This document shows, in pieces, positions 24,840 through 33,533 of a stretch of DNA of 64,000 nucleotides. The stretch's first letter is position 1, and each line of letters begins with the position of its first letter. Below the pieces are notes generated by a model. The model was not told the origin of the DNA. It did not search any database and saw only the letters and a list, made by a program, of their open reading frames with translations. This stretch comes from Azoarcus sp. DN11 (lineage in GTDB: Bacteria > Pseudomonadota > Gammaproteobacteria > Burkholderiales > Rhodocyclaceae), in contig NZ_CP021731.1 in assembly GCF_003628555.1 (NCBI RefSeq), forward strand, positions 2,914,001 to 2,978,000, in the 5' to 3' direction. The position numbers and the translations under genes were made by a program.

Positions 24840-26234
24840 ATGGACAGAAAATCAAACCCGAAACTCTCGGACGGCACACTGCTTTCCGACCTGATCAACC
24901 TCGAAACCCGCGAAGTCAAGATGCGGGCGCTTTCCGATCCCGAACTGTTCGAGCTCGAGATGGAGCGCATCTTCGCCAAGACCTGGGTATTCCTGGGGCA
25001 CGAAACCGAAATCCCGAACAAGGGCGATTTCGTCGTCCGCGACATGGGATCGGATTCCGTGCTGATGGCACGCGGGGCGGACGGCGAGGTGTACGTCTCC
25101 CTCAACGTCTGCCCCCATCGGGGCATGAAGATCTCGACCCATGACGTGGGTAACACGATGACTCACGTCTGTATCTACCACGGCTGGGCATTCAAGCCGA
25201 ACGGCGACTTTATCGGCGCGCCGGTCGAGAAGGAATGTATGCACGGGAAGATGATGACCAAGCAGGAACTCGGCCTGAAGAAGGCGCGCGTCGCGATCTA
25301 TGGCGGCTTGGTCTTCGCGACGTGGAACGTCGAGGGCCCTAGCTTCGAGGACTTCCTCGGCGACGCGAAATGGTATTTCGACACGCTCTGGTGCCGCACA
25401 GACAAGGGCATGGAAGTGCTGGGTCCCCCGCAGCGTTTCACGATCCGTGCGAACTGGAAGACTGCCTGCGAGCAGTCGGCGTCGGACGGATTCCATGTTC
25501 TGACCCTGCACCGCTGGCTATCGGAAGTCGGCCCCTATCGCAAGCCGGGCAGCGAAGGTGGCGGCGGCGACCTGACACCGGAGATGTACGGCACCGAGGT
25601 CTACACCGCGCACGCACATACCATGCGATGCATCGAGCTGGACCGCAAGATCCGACGCCTGACGGGGAAGGACCCGAGCGAGTTGTCGATCAAGGAGAAA
25701 CTCGAGGCGCTGCCCCCGCCGGGCATCACGCCCGAGATGCTGCCGGAAGTGCTCCGTCGCTTCAGCGATGACCAGCTGCGCGTCATGGCCTGGCGTCCGC
25801 CCCAGGTGGGCAACTTCTTTCCCAACGGGCTGTTCGAGTTCGTCTACATCCCCTCGCCCGATGGCGTGATCGGGGTCATGGCGCTGCACGCCTATGTCCC
25901 GAAGGGGCCGGACAAGCTGGAATTCGTGAACTGGATCCTGGCCGAGAAGGACACTCCGCCGGAACTCAAGGCCAAGATGCTGCGCCTCGGCGTCCAACTC
26001 CTGGGCACCTCGGGGATGGTCGAGCAGGACGATTCGGACACCTGGCCGCACCAGACGCTCGCGGCGAAGGGTGCCGTGAGCAAGCACATCACGATGAAGT
26101 ATCAGTCGATGTACGAGAACAACAGGCTCGAAGGCTGGCCGGGCCCTGGCGATGTCGGTGACGGCTTCACGAAGGACGACACCCAGTGGCGCTGGTGGGA
26201 ATACTGGTACGAACTGATGACTGCCGAGAACTGA
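24840..26234 (+). CDS. Rieske non-haem iron dioxygenase, large (alpha) subunit
   Basis: This 464-residue ring-hydroxylating oxygenase alpha subunit has Rieske [2Fe-2S] ligands C91, H93, C111 and H114 (CPHRG and CIYHGW). The catalytic domain has the bridging D216 and iron ligands H219 and H224 in SDGFHVLTLH, with an Asp of the QDDSD segment (397-398) as the likely third ligand. It would insert O2 into an aromatic or alicyclic ring as the terminal oxygenase, with the small subunit 39 bp downstream. AAGGAGGAGGAACAC gives a strong RBS. A close paralogue of equal length is encoded at 55519-56913. The substrate is unknown. Confidence 0.92.
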   Translation: MDRKSNPKLSDGTLLSDLINLETREVKMRALSDPELFELEMERIFAKTWVFLGHETEIPNKGDFVVRDMGSDSVLMARGADGEVYVSLNVCPHRGMKISTHDVGNTMTHVCIYHGWAFKPNGDFIGAPVEKECMHGKMMTKQELGLKKARVAIYGGLVFATWNVEGPSFEDFLGDAKWYFDTLWCRTDKGMEVLGPPQRFTIRANWKTACEQSASDGFHVLTLHRWLSEVGPYRKPGSEGGGGDLTPEMYGTEVYTAHAHTMRCIELDRKIRRLTGKDPSELSIKEKLEALPPPGITPEMLPEVLRRFSDDQLRVMAWRPPQVGNFFPNGLFEFVYIPSPDGVIGVMALHAYVPKGPDKLEFVNWILAEKDTPPELKAKMLRLGVQLLGTSGMVEQDDSDTWPHQTLAAKGAVSKHITMKYQSMYENNRLEGWPGPGDVGDGFTKDDTQWRWWEYWYELMTAEN

Positions 26235-26273
26235 TCACAGCGCGACTACTTACCCCTATTTCAGGAGACCTCC

Positions 26274-26843
26274 ATGCTTCAGCAACTGCTCGAACCGACT
26301 CCGCTGCCGCCCTCGATCAAGGCGAACCGTATTCCCTCCGGCAGCGATACCTACAACGAGGTGCTCGACTTCCTTTATGACGAAGCCGAAATGCTCGACA
26401 ACCTGCGCCTCGGCGAATGGGCGGAGCTGCTCACCAAGGACCTCGAATACAACGCGCCCCTGCGCCATACCCGTTCGACGTCCCAGTTCGACCAGACCTA
26501 TTCGCGCAACGTCCAGCACCTACACGAGAATTACGGCTCGATGCTCATGCGGGTCAAGCGCATTACCGACACCAAGAGCGCCTGGGGCGAGGATCCTCCA
26601 TCGCGCATCAAGCGTCTGGTCACGAACGTACGCGTCTACCGAATCGACGACAGCGATGACCTGAAGGTCGAGAGCTATCTGCTCCTTACACGCAGCCGTT
26701 TCGATTTCGACTACTTCGACCTGATCCCCTGCGTCCGCCACGACGTTCTGCGCCGCGAGGATGGCGCGCTGAAACTCGCTCGCCGCGAGATCCTGCTCGA
26801 CCAGGTCGTCATCGGCACCCCCAACCTGGGCGTGATCCTTTAG
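26274..26843 (+). CDS. Ring-hydroxylating dioxygenase small (beta) subunit
   Basis: This 189-residue SnoaL/NTF2-fold beta subunit contains EVLDFLYDEAEMLDNLRLGEWAELL, VKRITDTKSAWGEDPPSR and LLLTRSRFDFDYFDLIPCVRHDVLRR, followed by ILLDQVVIGTPNLGVIL, all standard for the family. It stabilises the alpha3beta3 dioxygenase and has no cofactors. It follows the alpha gene by 39 bp and ends 93 bp before the amidohydrolase. A paralogue lies at 54916-55479. Confidence 0.9.
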   Translation: MLQQLLEPTPLPPSIKANRIPSGSDTYNEVLDFLYDEAEMLDNLRLGEWAELLTKDLEYNAPLRHTRSTSQFDQTYSRNVQHLHENYGSMLMRVKRITDTKSAWGEDPPSRIKRLVTNVRVYRIDDSDDLKVESYLLLTRSRFDFDYFDLIPCVRHDVLRREDGALKLARREILLDQVVIGTPNLGVIL

Positions 26844-26936
26844 ACGCGTAACGGCGACCACTACCACAAACATACCGTCTGCATGCCGCTCGGCCACGTG
26901 CGCGGCATGCGAAGGCGGAATCGGAGACAACACGCG

Positions 26937-28253
26937 ATGAAACTTGAAGATCTCATCCTCGTCAGCATCGACGACCACGCCATCGAACCCCCGAACGCCT
27001 TCGCGCGACACATGCCGGCCCGCTTCAAGGGGCGCGAGCCTCACATCGAGAAGCATAAGGGTCGTGACGTGTGGGTTTTCGAAGGACGGGCAACGGGCTA
27101 CATGGGCCTCAACTCGGTCGTCGGTCGCCCCAAGGAAGAGTACGGCATGGAGCCGCTCGGTTACGAACACATGAGGCGCGGCACTTGGGACGTCCAGGCG
27201 CGCGTCGACGACATGAACGCCAATGGCGTGCTCGGCTCGCTGTGTTTCCCGACCTTCCCCGGCTTCGCGGGGCAGCGCTTCCAGCAGTACGACGACGCGC
27301 GCGACGTATCGCTCGCCGCCATCCAGGCCTACAACGACTGGCACCTGCACGACTGGTGCAACGCCGCCCCGGGTCGCTTCATCCCGATGGCGCTGATTCC
27401 CTGGTGGGATCCGCAGGCGGCCGCCGCCGAAATCAAGCGCATGGCGAAGGACGGGGTGCATGCGATCTCCTTCTCCGACAACCCCGCCCTACATGGCTTC
27501 CCGTCGATCCACGATTCGTACTGGGACCCGGTGTGGAAGGCCTGCGCGGACAACGCGGTGGTCATCAACTGCCACATCGGCACCGGCGTCAAGGCCGAGC
27601 ACGCCTCCGACCTGTCGCCGATCGACGCGTGGATCACTTCGATGCCGATCTCGATCGCGAACTCGGCGGCCGACTGGATCTGGGCTCCGATGTGGAGGAA
27701 GTTCCCGAAGCTGAAGATGGCGCTTTCCGAGGGCGGCATCGGTTGGATTCCCTACCTCCTCGAGCGCGCGGATTTCACCCACCGGCATCACAAGGCCTGG
27801 ACGAATGCCAGCTTCGGCGGCAAGAAGCCGAGCGACATCTTCAAGGAGCACATCATCACGTGTTTCATCGAGGACGACTTCGGGCTGCAGAACCTGAAGC
27901 ACATCGGTGAAGACATGGTTGGCTGGGAATGCGACTACCCGCATTCCGATTGCACCTGGCCGAATTCTCCGGAAGTGGTGTGGGAGAGCTTCAGGCACCT
28001 CCCCGACGAGACCATCGCCAAGGTCACTCACCGGAACGTGATGCGCGAATACAGCTACGACCCGTTCGCGATCCTCGGCCGCGAGAACTGCACCGTCGGC
28101 GCGCTGCGCGCGCAGGCTCGCGCCAAGGGCATCGACACCTCGCCCACGCAAGGCATGGGGGGCGCGGCACCGAAGCGGGAAGCCGGCAAACCGGTCACTT
28201 CGGGCGACATCAACGCCATGTTCAAACAGGCGGACGCCGAAACCGCACTCTGA
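26937..28253 (+). CDS. Amidohydrolase-2 family protein (ACMSD-like TIM barrel)
   Basis: This 438-residue metal-dependent TIM-barrel protein belongs to the PF04909 group of decarboxylases and hydrolases. The N-terminal metal site reads SIDDHAIEPP, the DDH variant common in large members instead of HxH. NCHIGTG holds a later His and WECDYPHSDCTWP the C-terminal Asp region. In catabolic clusters such enzymes decarboxylate or hydrolyse ring-cleavage products. A GGAG 11 nt upstream supports the ATG at 26937; the frame extends 54 bp earlier. It is part of the operon with the dioxygenase. Confidence 0.85.
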   Translation: MKLEDLILVSIDDHAIEPPNAFARHMPARFKGREPHIEKHKGRDVWVFEGRATGYMGLNSVVGRPKEEYGMEPLGYEHMRRGTWDVQARVDDMNANGVLGSLCFPTFPGFAGQRFQQYDDARDVSLAAIQAYNDWHLHDWCNAAPGRFIPMALIPWWDPQAAAAEIKRMAKDGVHAISFSDNPALHGFPSIHDSYWDPVWKACADNAVVINCHIGTGVKAEHASDLSPIDAWITSMPISIANSAADWIWAPMWRKFPKLKMALSEGGIGWIPYLLERADFTHRHHKAWTNASFGGKKPSDIFKEHIITCFIEDDFGLQNLKHIGEDMVGWECDYPHSDCTWPNSPEVVWESFRHLPDETIAKVTHRNVMREYSYDPFAILGRENCTVGALRAQARAKGIDTSPTQGMGGAAPKREAGKPVTSGDINAMFKQADAETAL

Positions 28254-28366
28254 TCCGGGGGTGCTTCACGGCGCCCGCAGCACGAGAGGAAGACATCCCG
28301 CGCTATCCCCGATAGCGCGGCGGGGGCCCTCACGCCCGACGATGGAACCGATAACGGGAGATATCC

Positions 28367-29950
28367 ATGAGCGAACAATACGACATCGTGGTCGCCGGTG
28401 GCGGTCACAACGGTCTGGTGGCCGCGTGCTACCTGGCGAAGGCGGGACTGAAGGTATGCGTCGTCGAGAAAAACGACAAGGTCGGCGGGGGCGTCATGAC
28501 GCGCGAGCTGACGGCGCCGGGCTTCAAGCATGACGTCTGCTCGGTCGCACATACCCTGCTGCAGGCCAACCCATTGCTGCGCAACGACGAACTGCAGCTG
28601 AAATCGAAGTTCGGGCTGAAGTACATCAACCCCGACAAGATGACTGCGATCTTCTACGACGACGGGACCACGCTCGAGTTCTACACCGATCTCGAACAGA
28701 CTGCCCAAGCGATCGCAAAATTCTCGCAGAAGGATGCGGAAGCCTACCGGCGCTTCAACAAGGAGGTGTTCCAGAACCTCGACATGATGGTGATGGGCAT
28801 GTTCCATGCGCCCCCGAACGCGGGCGCCCAAGCCGTGATGATGGAGCAGAGCGTGGTCGGGCAATCGCTGATGCGAGCCCAGTCGATGAGCGCATGGGAC
28901 TTCATCTGCGAATGGTTCGAGCACCCCAAGGTGCGCATCGCGTTGGCCCGCTATGCCTCGGAAGCCATGATGAACCCGTTCAACAACGGCACGGGATTCG
29001 GCTTCTACATCATTCTGCCCTTCATGCACCGCTACGGTGTCGGCATTCCAGTCGGCGGCTCGGGTGCCTTCGCGGACAAGCTGCGGGAGTGCTTCGAATC
29101 GCATGGCGGCGCGGTACGCGTCAATGCGCCCGTCAAGCAGATGCGCATGGATGGCAGCAAGGTGACGGGCGTCGTGCTCGAATCGGGCGAGGAGATCGTC
29201 GCGAAGAAAGGCGTCATTTCGACGATGCACGTGCAACAGGTGTTCCCGCACATGGTGCCGGGCGCGAATCTGCCGGAAGGATTCGAGCCGCGGATTCGGG
29301 GGCTGAAACGCAACAGCTTCCAGCCCTTCAACCTGCACCTCGCGCTGCACGAGGCGCCGCAGTACAAGGTCGGTCCGGCGGTGGACGATTTCTTCTGGGT
29401 CGAGCGTTCGCACTCCGACTGGGAGGAGTTCGCACGCGCCTTCTCCGATCTCGAATACGGCATCCCGCGCCGCGACTTCGTCGCCTACGTGATGCAGGAC
29501 GTCTATGACAAGACGCGGGCACCCGAGGGCAAGCGCGTGCTCAACATGTACGCTTTCTGCCCCTACAACGTGAAGGGCGGCCCGCAGCGTTGGGACGAGA
29601 TCGGCAAGGAGATCGCTTACGGATTCCTCGACGACCTGCGCAAGCTCACGACCAATATGAGCGACGACAACATCATCGGTTTCTCGTGGTTCACCCCGCT
29701 CGATATCGAGCGCCACAACAACGCGATGATCGGTGCGGACATCCTGCACTTCGGCTCGTACAACTGGCAGATCGCGGGCAACCGCCCTGCCCCGGGCTAC
29801 GGGCAGTACAAGTCGCCGGTGGCGGGTCTGTACATGGCGGGCGCCTCCACCCATCCGGGGGGCGGGGTCACCGCAGCGTCCGGACGCAATGCGGCGCAGG
29901 TGGTGCTGGAAGACTTGGGCATGGATTTCGACGACCTCATCGAAAACTGA
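28367..29950 (+). CDS. Phytoene desaturase-like FAD-dependent oxidoreductase
   Basis: This 527-residue flavoprotein has the N-terminal FAD dinucleotide motif DIVVAGGGHNGLVAACYLAKAG, then VVEKNDKVGGGVMTREL, and the C-terminal FAD segment AGLYMAGASTHPGGGVTAASGRNAA typical of the CrtI/phytoene desaturase superfamily. In a catabolic operon it could desaturate a ring or a dihydro-intermediate rather than make carotenoids; no carotenoid genes are nearby. It follows the amidohydrolase by 113 bp on the same strand and probably shares its transcript. Confidence 0.85.
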   Translation: MSEQYDIVVAGGGHNGLVAACYLAKAGLKVCVVEKNDKVGGGVMTRELTAPGFKHDVCSVAHTLLQANPLLRNDELQLKSKFGLKYINPDKMTAIFYDDGTTLEFYTDLEQTAQAIAKFSQKDAEAYRRFNKEVFQNLDMMVMGMFHAPPNAGAQAVMMEQSVVGQSLMRAQSMSAWDFICEWFEHPKVRIALARYASEAMMNPFNNGTGFGFYIILPFMHRYGVGIPVGGSGAFADKLRECFESHGGAVRVNAPVKQMRMDGSKVTGVVLESGEEIVAKKGVISTMHVQQVFPHMVPGANLPEGFEPRIRGLKRNSFQPFNLHLALHEAPQYKVGPAVDDFFWVERSHSDWEEFARAFSDLEYGIPRRDFVAYVMQDVYDKTRAPEGKRVLNMYAFCPYNVKGGPQRWDEIGKEIAYGFLDDLRKLTTNMSDDNIIGFSWFTPLDIERHNNAMIGADILHFGSYNWQIAGNRPAPGYGQYKSPVAGLYMAGASTHPGGGVTAASGRNAAQVVLEDLGMDFDDLIEN

Positions 29951-30016
29951 CCCGTGGAACGCCGCGACCGCGTCGCGCGGTTGCGGTCACATCCAACGTG
30001 ATGGAGAGCGGCAGCC

Positions 30017-30244
30017 GTGAAGATGTTCAGCAAGGAAGGCGTGGAGATGGTCGAAGTGAAGTCCATCCAGCGAAAGGACGACACGCTGGTCATGAAGGGC
30101 AAGGTCATGGGCTCGATGGCCACCACCATCCTGATCCGCCCCGAAGACTGCTGGCAGGCGCTCCAGCTGCTCGGGTGGCGGACGCTACTGCGGATGCCGC
30201 TGATCCTGTTCAGGGGTTACCGCCAGGCCGCAAGATCAAGCTGA
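30017..30244 (+). CDS. Small conserved-looking hypothetical protein
   Basis: This 75-residue protein runs MKMFSKEGVEMVEVKSIQRK, then TLVMKGKVMGSMATTILIRPEDCWQALQLL, ending basic (RGYRQAARSS). GGAGAG is spaced 8 nt before the GTG at 30017. It has no signal peptide or membrane helix of convincing length. It is the last gene of the plus-strand operon, 66 bp after the flavoprotein and convergent with an MFS carrier. The family is not recognised; the real RBS and codon structure favour a true gene. Confidence 0.6.
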   Translation: MKMFSKEGVEMVEVKSIQRKDDTLVMKGKVMGSMATTILIRPEDCWQALQLLGWRTLLRMPLILFRGYRQAARSS

Positions 30245-30289
30245 TTCGCCGTCGCGCGCAGATAGCGCAGCCGGTGAAGGAGTAGACCC

Positions 30290-31462
30290 TCATTGATGGG
30301 CCTCGGAGAAGCTGGACAGGCGGCCCGCCACGACCACCCCGAGGACGCCGCACAGGGCAAGAGCAGCGGCTCCCAGCGCGAGAGACAACAGCGAATGCCA
30401 CATCAGTGGCGCCAGCACCGCGGCAATCCAGGCGTTGAATCCCGTCTGGATGAACAGCTGAACCGATGAGCCGGTGCCGCGGCGCTCCGGTACACAATCC
30501 AGGCCGCGCACCGTGATCGTTGGAATCATCACCGACATGCCCAGATTGAAGAACAGGAGATACGCCACATACCACGCCGTGCCGCCGGGTTCGACGAGGC
30601 ACACGGCGAGATTCCAGAGCGTGGCGGCAGCCATGATCGCGAGGCCGGCCTTTAGCGTGGCGGCCGTGGACCAGCGCTGCGCAAGGCGGCCCGCAAGCGC
30701 GGAGCCCAACATCAGACCCACCGTCGCGGGTCCGAACATCCACAGGAAATCGGTCTCGCCCAGGCCAAGGTGCTCCATCAGGAACACCGGCGCAGACAGG
30801 ACGTAAAGGAAGAAGCCGCCAAACATGCAGGCATACGCCAGTGCCCAGCTCATGAAGCGCGCGTTTCCGAGCACGGACGCGTAACCGCGAAGCACACCCG
30901 CCGGATTGAACGGGTGACGCTGCGAGGCGGGCAGGGTCTCCGGTAATCCGAAAAACACGGCCACGAGCAGGCTGGTGGCAAGCAGGCACAGGAACACGAA
31001 AACGGACCGCCAGCCCATCGCGACCTGCAACCAGCCGCCCACCAAAGGAGCGACGGCGGGTGCGATCGAGAACATCAACACCACCTGCGACATCATGCGC
31101 TGCGCACGCGGCCCTTCATGCAGATCCCGGACGACGGCGCGACCGATCACGATCCCGGCACCCGCCGAGAAGCCCTGGAGTGCCCGCAGAACCCACAACT
31201 GCTCCACTTGCGTCGCAAGCGCGCATCCGAGCGACGCCAATGCATAGACGACCAGACCGGCCAGCACCACGCGGCGGCGCCCGAAGGAATCCGAGATCGT
31301 GCCATGCCACAGGGCCATGAAGGCAAAGGCGGCGAAGTAGATCGCCACTGTCTGCTGCAACGCGACTCGATCCGTGCCGAGCACCACCGCCATTTCCCCG
31401 AAGGATGGCAGGTAGGTGTTGATCGAAAACGGGCCGAGCATCGCCAAGCCCGCGAGGATCAC
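30290..31462 (-). CDS. MFS transporter, Bcr/CflA (drug resistance) family
   Basis: This is a 12-helix major facilitator of 390 residues with SINTYLPSFGEMA in helix 1, the motif A loop GTISDSFGRRRVVLAG, and LQGFSAGAGIVIGRAVVRDLHEG in helix 4-loop, the Bcr/CflA signature. These proton-coupled carriers export drugs and small metabolites; here it may export a pathway intermediate. The GTG start at 31462 leaves a short N-terminus; the frame remains open upstream (about 14 more codons) without an ATG, so the start is uncertain. It follows the Rieske-like pair by 48 bp. Confidence 0.82.
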   Translation of the reverse strand: MILAGLAMLGPFSINTYLPSFGEMAVVLGTDRVALQQTVAIYFAAFAFMALWHGTISDSFGRRRVVLAGLVVYALASLGCALATQVEQLWVLRALQGFSAGAGIVIGRAVVRDLHEGPRAQRMMSQVVLMFSIAPAVAPLVGGWLQVAMGWRSVFVFLCLLATSLLVAVFFGLPETLPASQRHPFNPAGVLRGYASVLGNARFMSWALAYACMFGGFFLYVLSAPVFLMEHLGLGETDFLWMFGPATVGLMLGSALAGRLAQRWSTAATLKAGLAIMAAATLWNLAVCLVEPGGTAWYVAYLLFFNLGMSVMIPTITVRGLDCVPERRGTGSSVQLFIQTGFNAWIAAVLAPLMWHSLLSLALGAAALALCGVLGVVVAGRLSSFSEAHQ

Positions 31463-31510
31463 GGTCGTGCCGAGTTGCCCTGTACCGGGACGGGGTCCGG
31501 ATTGCAGAAA

Positions 31511-32554
31511 TCAGCCCCGCATGCCGAGCACTGCCGAAATGTCGGCACTCGGGTCGGCATCGGCGCCGTAGCCGAAGTCCCCGCGCTGCTGCCTCTCGGC
31601 GAGACGCATCATCAGCAATCGGTAGCGATTGCCGGGGCCGTCGAAACGCGAGCTCAGGTCGCGGCGCTCGGTGGACTCGAAATAGCGCGCGTTCTGAGGG
31701 CGCAGCACCGAGTTGTCCTGTGGCTGGATCACGTAGGAGATGCGCGGCATCAGCCAGCGAAACGGTGCCGGCGCGTGGACAGTGTAGTTCGTCTGGTCAA
31801 CACGAGAACGGTGCTTGCCGACAGGCACAAAGGGCTGCACGTTCGGAATCGGATAGCCCGGGGTAAAGTTCGGGTAAGAGATGCACACGTTGTTGCGCAG
31901 ATGGACATGCAGAACTGCGCGCAGATCCTGGTACTGGGCGCGTACGCCTCCGATCCAGCGCATCACCGGTGCCACCGACTTGCGGGTGACGTTGCGGATG
32001 CGAGTCACCGTCTCGGAGGTCGAATGGACCTCGACGACATCGTTCTCGGACTGGCCGTCACCGATCGCATTGGCATGCAGAAAGTCGGCATGTGTCAGAT
32101 CGATGAGGTTCTCGACGGACAGCGGCGAGGCCGCATCGAAGCGCACCGCGCGCTGCGTGTAGCGGGGGATCCCCTGACCATCGGGGGGCAGGAAGGGGAT
32201 GCTCGGGATCAGTTCCTCGTGCGCGTTATCGGGGTTTCCGTACCACGCCCAGATATACCCGTAGCGCTCGACAGCCGGATAGAAACCGGAGCCGTTCGTG
32301 AAGGCACTTGCGCCGGCGCGCATCGCGTCAAGGCGGTCGGGGCGAAACTCGGCCGCATATAACCTCACGCCGTCGCGCCATAGATATACGTCCTGCGCAT
32401 GGACGATACGGCGTACCGCCCGCTCACCGATGTCCGCACTGTAGGCGACGGGAAACCAGGTGTCGCGCAGATCGAGATTGATCGGTACCCAGTCGCGCTT
32501 GGAGGTCGCCTCCGCTTCGCGCCCTGCCGCATCCATCATCGGGACTTCGCTCAT
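31511..32554 (-). CDS. Rieske-oxygenase-like catalytic subunit lacking the Rieske motif
   Basis: This 347-residue protein resembles the VanA/phthalate-type oxygenase alpha subunit. The catalytic half is intact: D152, H155 and H160 in DLTHADFLHANAIG, and D280 in IQPQDNSVLRPQ as third iron ligand. The N-terminal half keeps DTWFPVAYSADIGE and RYGYIWAWYGNP but has no CxH or CxxH, and about 50 residues replace the usual cluster domain. The protein has only one Cys. Its ATG overlaps the stop of a neighbour with the complementary features, suggesting they form one enzyme. The start is the ATG at 32554; the open frame continues upstream over the neighbour. Electron delivery must come from elsewhere. 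Confidence 0.82.
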   Translation of the reverse strand: MSEVPMMDAAGREAEATSKRDWVPINLDLRDTWFPVAYSADIGERAVRRIVHAQDVYLWRDGVRLYAAEFRPDRLDAMRAGASAFTNGSGFYPAVERYGYIWAWYGNPDNAHEELIPSIPFLPPDGQGIPRYTQRAVRFDAASPLSVENLIDLTHADFLHANAIGDGQSENDVVEVHSTSETVTRIRNVTRKSVAPVMRWIGGVRAQYQDLRAVLHVHLRNNVCISYPNFTPGYPIPNVQPFVPVGKHRSRVDQTNYTVHAPAPFRWLMPRISYVIQPQDNSVLRPQNARYFESTERRDLSSRFDGPGNRYRLLMMRLAERQQRGDFGYGADADPSADISAVLGMRG

Positions 32555-33507
32555 ACTGCGCACCTCTCCTGCACGGTCACCACGCGCCCGGCCGGCGTCC
32601 TCGTATCGGTCTTCGCCAATCTGCGATCTCGTGACGGTGCGACTTCGAGTGCCGCCACGGCTGCGCCGTCGATTTGGGGGAAGATTGCGAACGGAGCACG
32701 TCCGATCGCCCGCGCGATTCGCCACCGCCACGACAGCGGCGCTGGCGTGGCATGAAGAAAACCGCGCCAGACCAGACTGGTGGTACCCCGCCTGTTCTCG
32801 CTGGCAGCGATGAAGATCGTGACGAGCGGATCTTCTTCGGCGCTGAGGAGTTCCACGCGAATGTCGCCGCCCCTTACCGGTACGCGAGTACGTACCCACA
32901 GCGAATGGTCTCGCACGAAGGCCGGCCCATTTCCCTTGCCCTTCCACACCGCGCCTCGATCGAGGACAAGATGCTCGCCGTCGCGGCGCGGATCGCCGAG
33001 GAAGAAATCGGTGATGTGCACGCCGGGGAAGGAAAGCAGGCATTCCGGGCCGTCGAGCATCACGTCGAGATATTGCTCGAACGCGATATTGGCCACTGTT
33101 GAACCGGTCTGTTCGCGACCTGCCGCGCGATACGACGCGCCCGGCAATACGGCGGCGGGAGTTCCCGCCCCCCGCCAGACGTGGATGAAGCCGTTCGCCT
33201 CGGCCGCCGGAAAGGCGCGCGCCGCATAACGCGCCGGCACCCGCTCATCGCGACGCAGGTTGGGAATGTCATTGCACAGGCCCGTCGCGCCGTCGAAGGT
33301 CCAGCCGTGGTAGGGGCACTGCAGACCACCAGGTTTCACGGGTCCGGGCGACAGCGGCACACGCCGGTGCGGACACCGGTCCTCCAGCGCGAACACTACG
33401 CCCCTCCCGTCGCGAAACACGGCGAGTTGCTCGCCTTCGCAGGTCACCGCGAGCGCCTTGTCACCTTGCACCGCCTCGGACAGCGCGACCGCCCACCATC
33501 GTCCCAT
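32551..33507 (-). CDS. Rieske [2Fe-2S] protein with degenerate catalytic domain
   Basis: This 318-residue protein has Rieske ligands C45, H47, C64 and H67 in DRCPHRRVPLSPG and QCPYHGWTFDGATGLC, at the N-terminus like VanA-type oxygenases. The C-terminal part still resembles the oxygenase fold, but the segment that should carry the 2-His triad reads FEQYLDVMLDGPECLL, without His. It is therefore a cluster carrier without an obvious mononuclear iron site. It overlaps the start of the Rieske-less homologue by 4 bp. The ATG at 33507 (MGRWWAVALSE) gives the family N-terminus. Electrons could pass from this cluster to the partner's iron, as they pass between neighbouring subunits in normal trimers. 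Confidence 0.82.
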   Translation of the reverse strand: MGRWWAVALSEAVQGDKALAVTCEGEQLAVFRDGRGVVFALEDRCPHRRVPLSPGPVKPGGLQCPYHGWTFDGATGLCNDIPNLRRDERVPARYAARAFPAAEANGFIHVWRGAGTPAAVLPGASYRAAGREQTGSTVANIAFEQYLDVMLDGPECLLSFPGVHITDFFLGDPRRDGEHLVLDRGAVWKGKGNGPAFVRDHSLWVRTRVPVRGGDIRVELLSAEEDPLVTIFIAASENRRGTTSLVWRGFLHATPAPLSWRWRIARAIGRAPFAIFPQIDGAAVAALEVAPSRDRRLAKTDTRTPAGRVVTVQERCAV

Positions 33508-33533
33508 GCCCAGCCTCCCCTGCCCCTTGCCGG

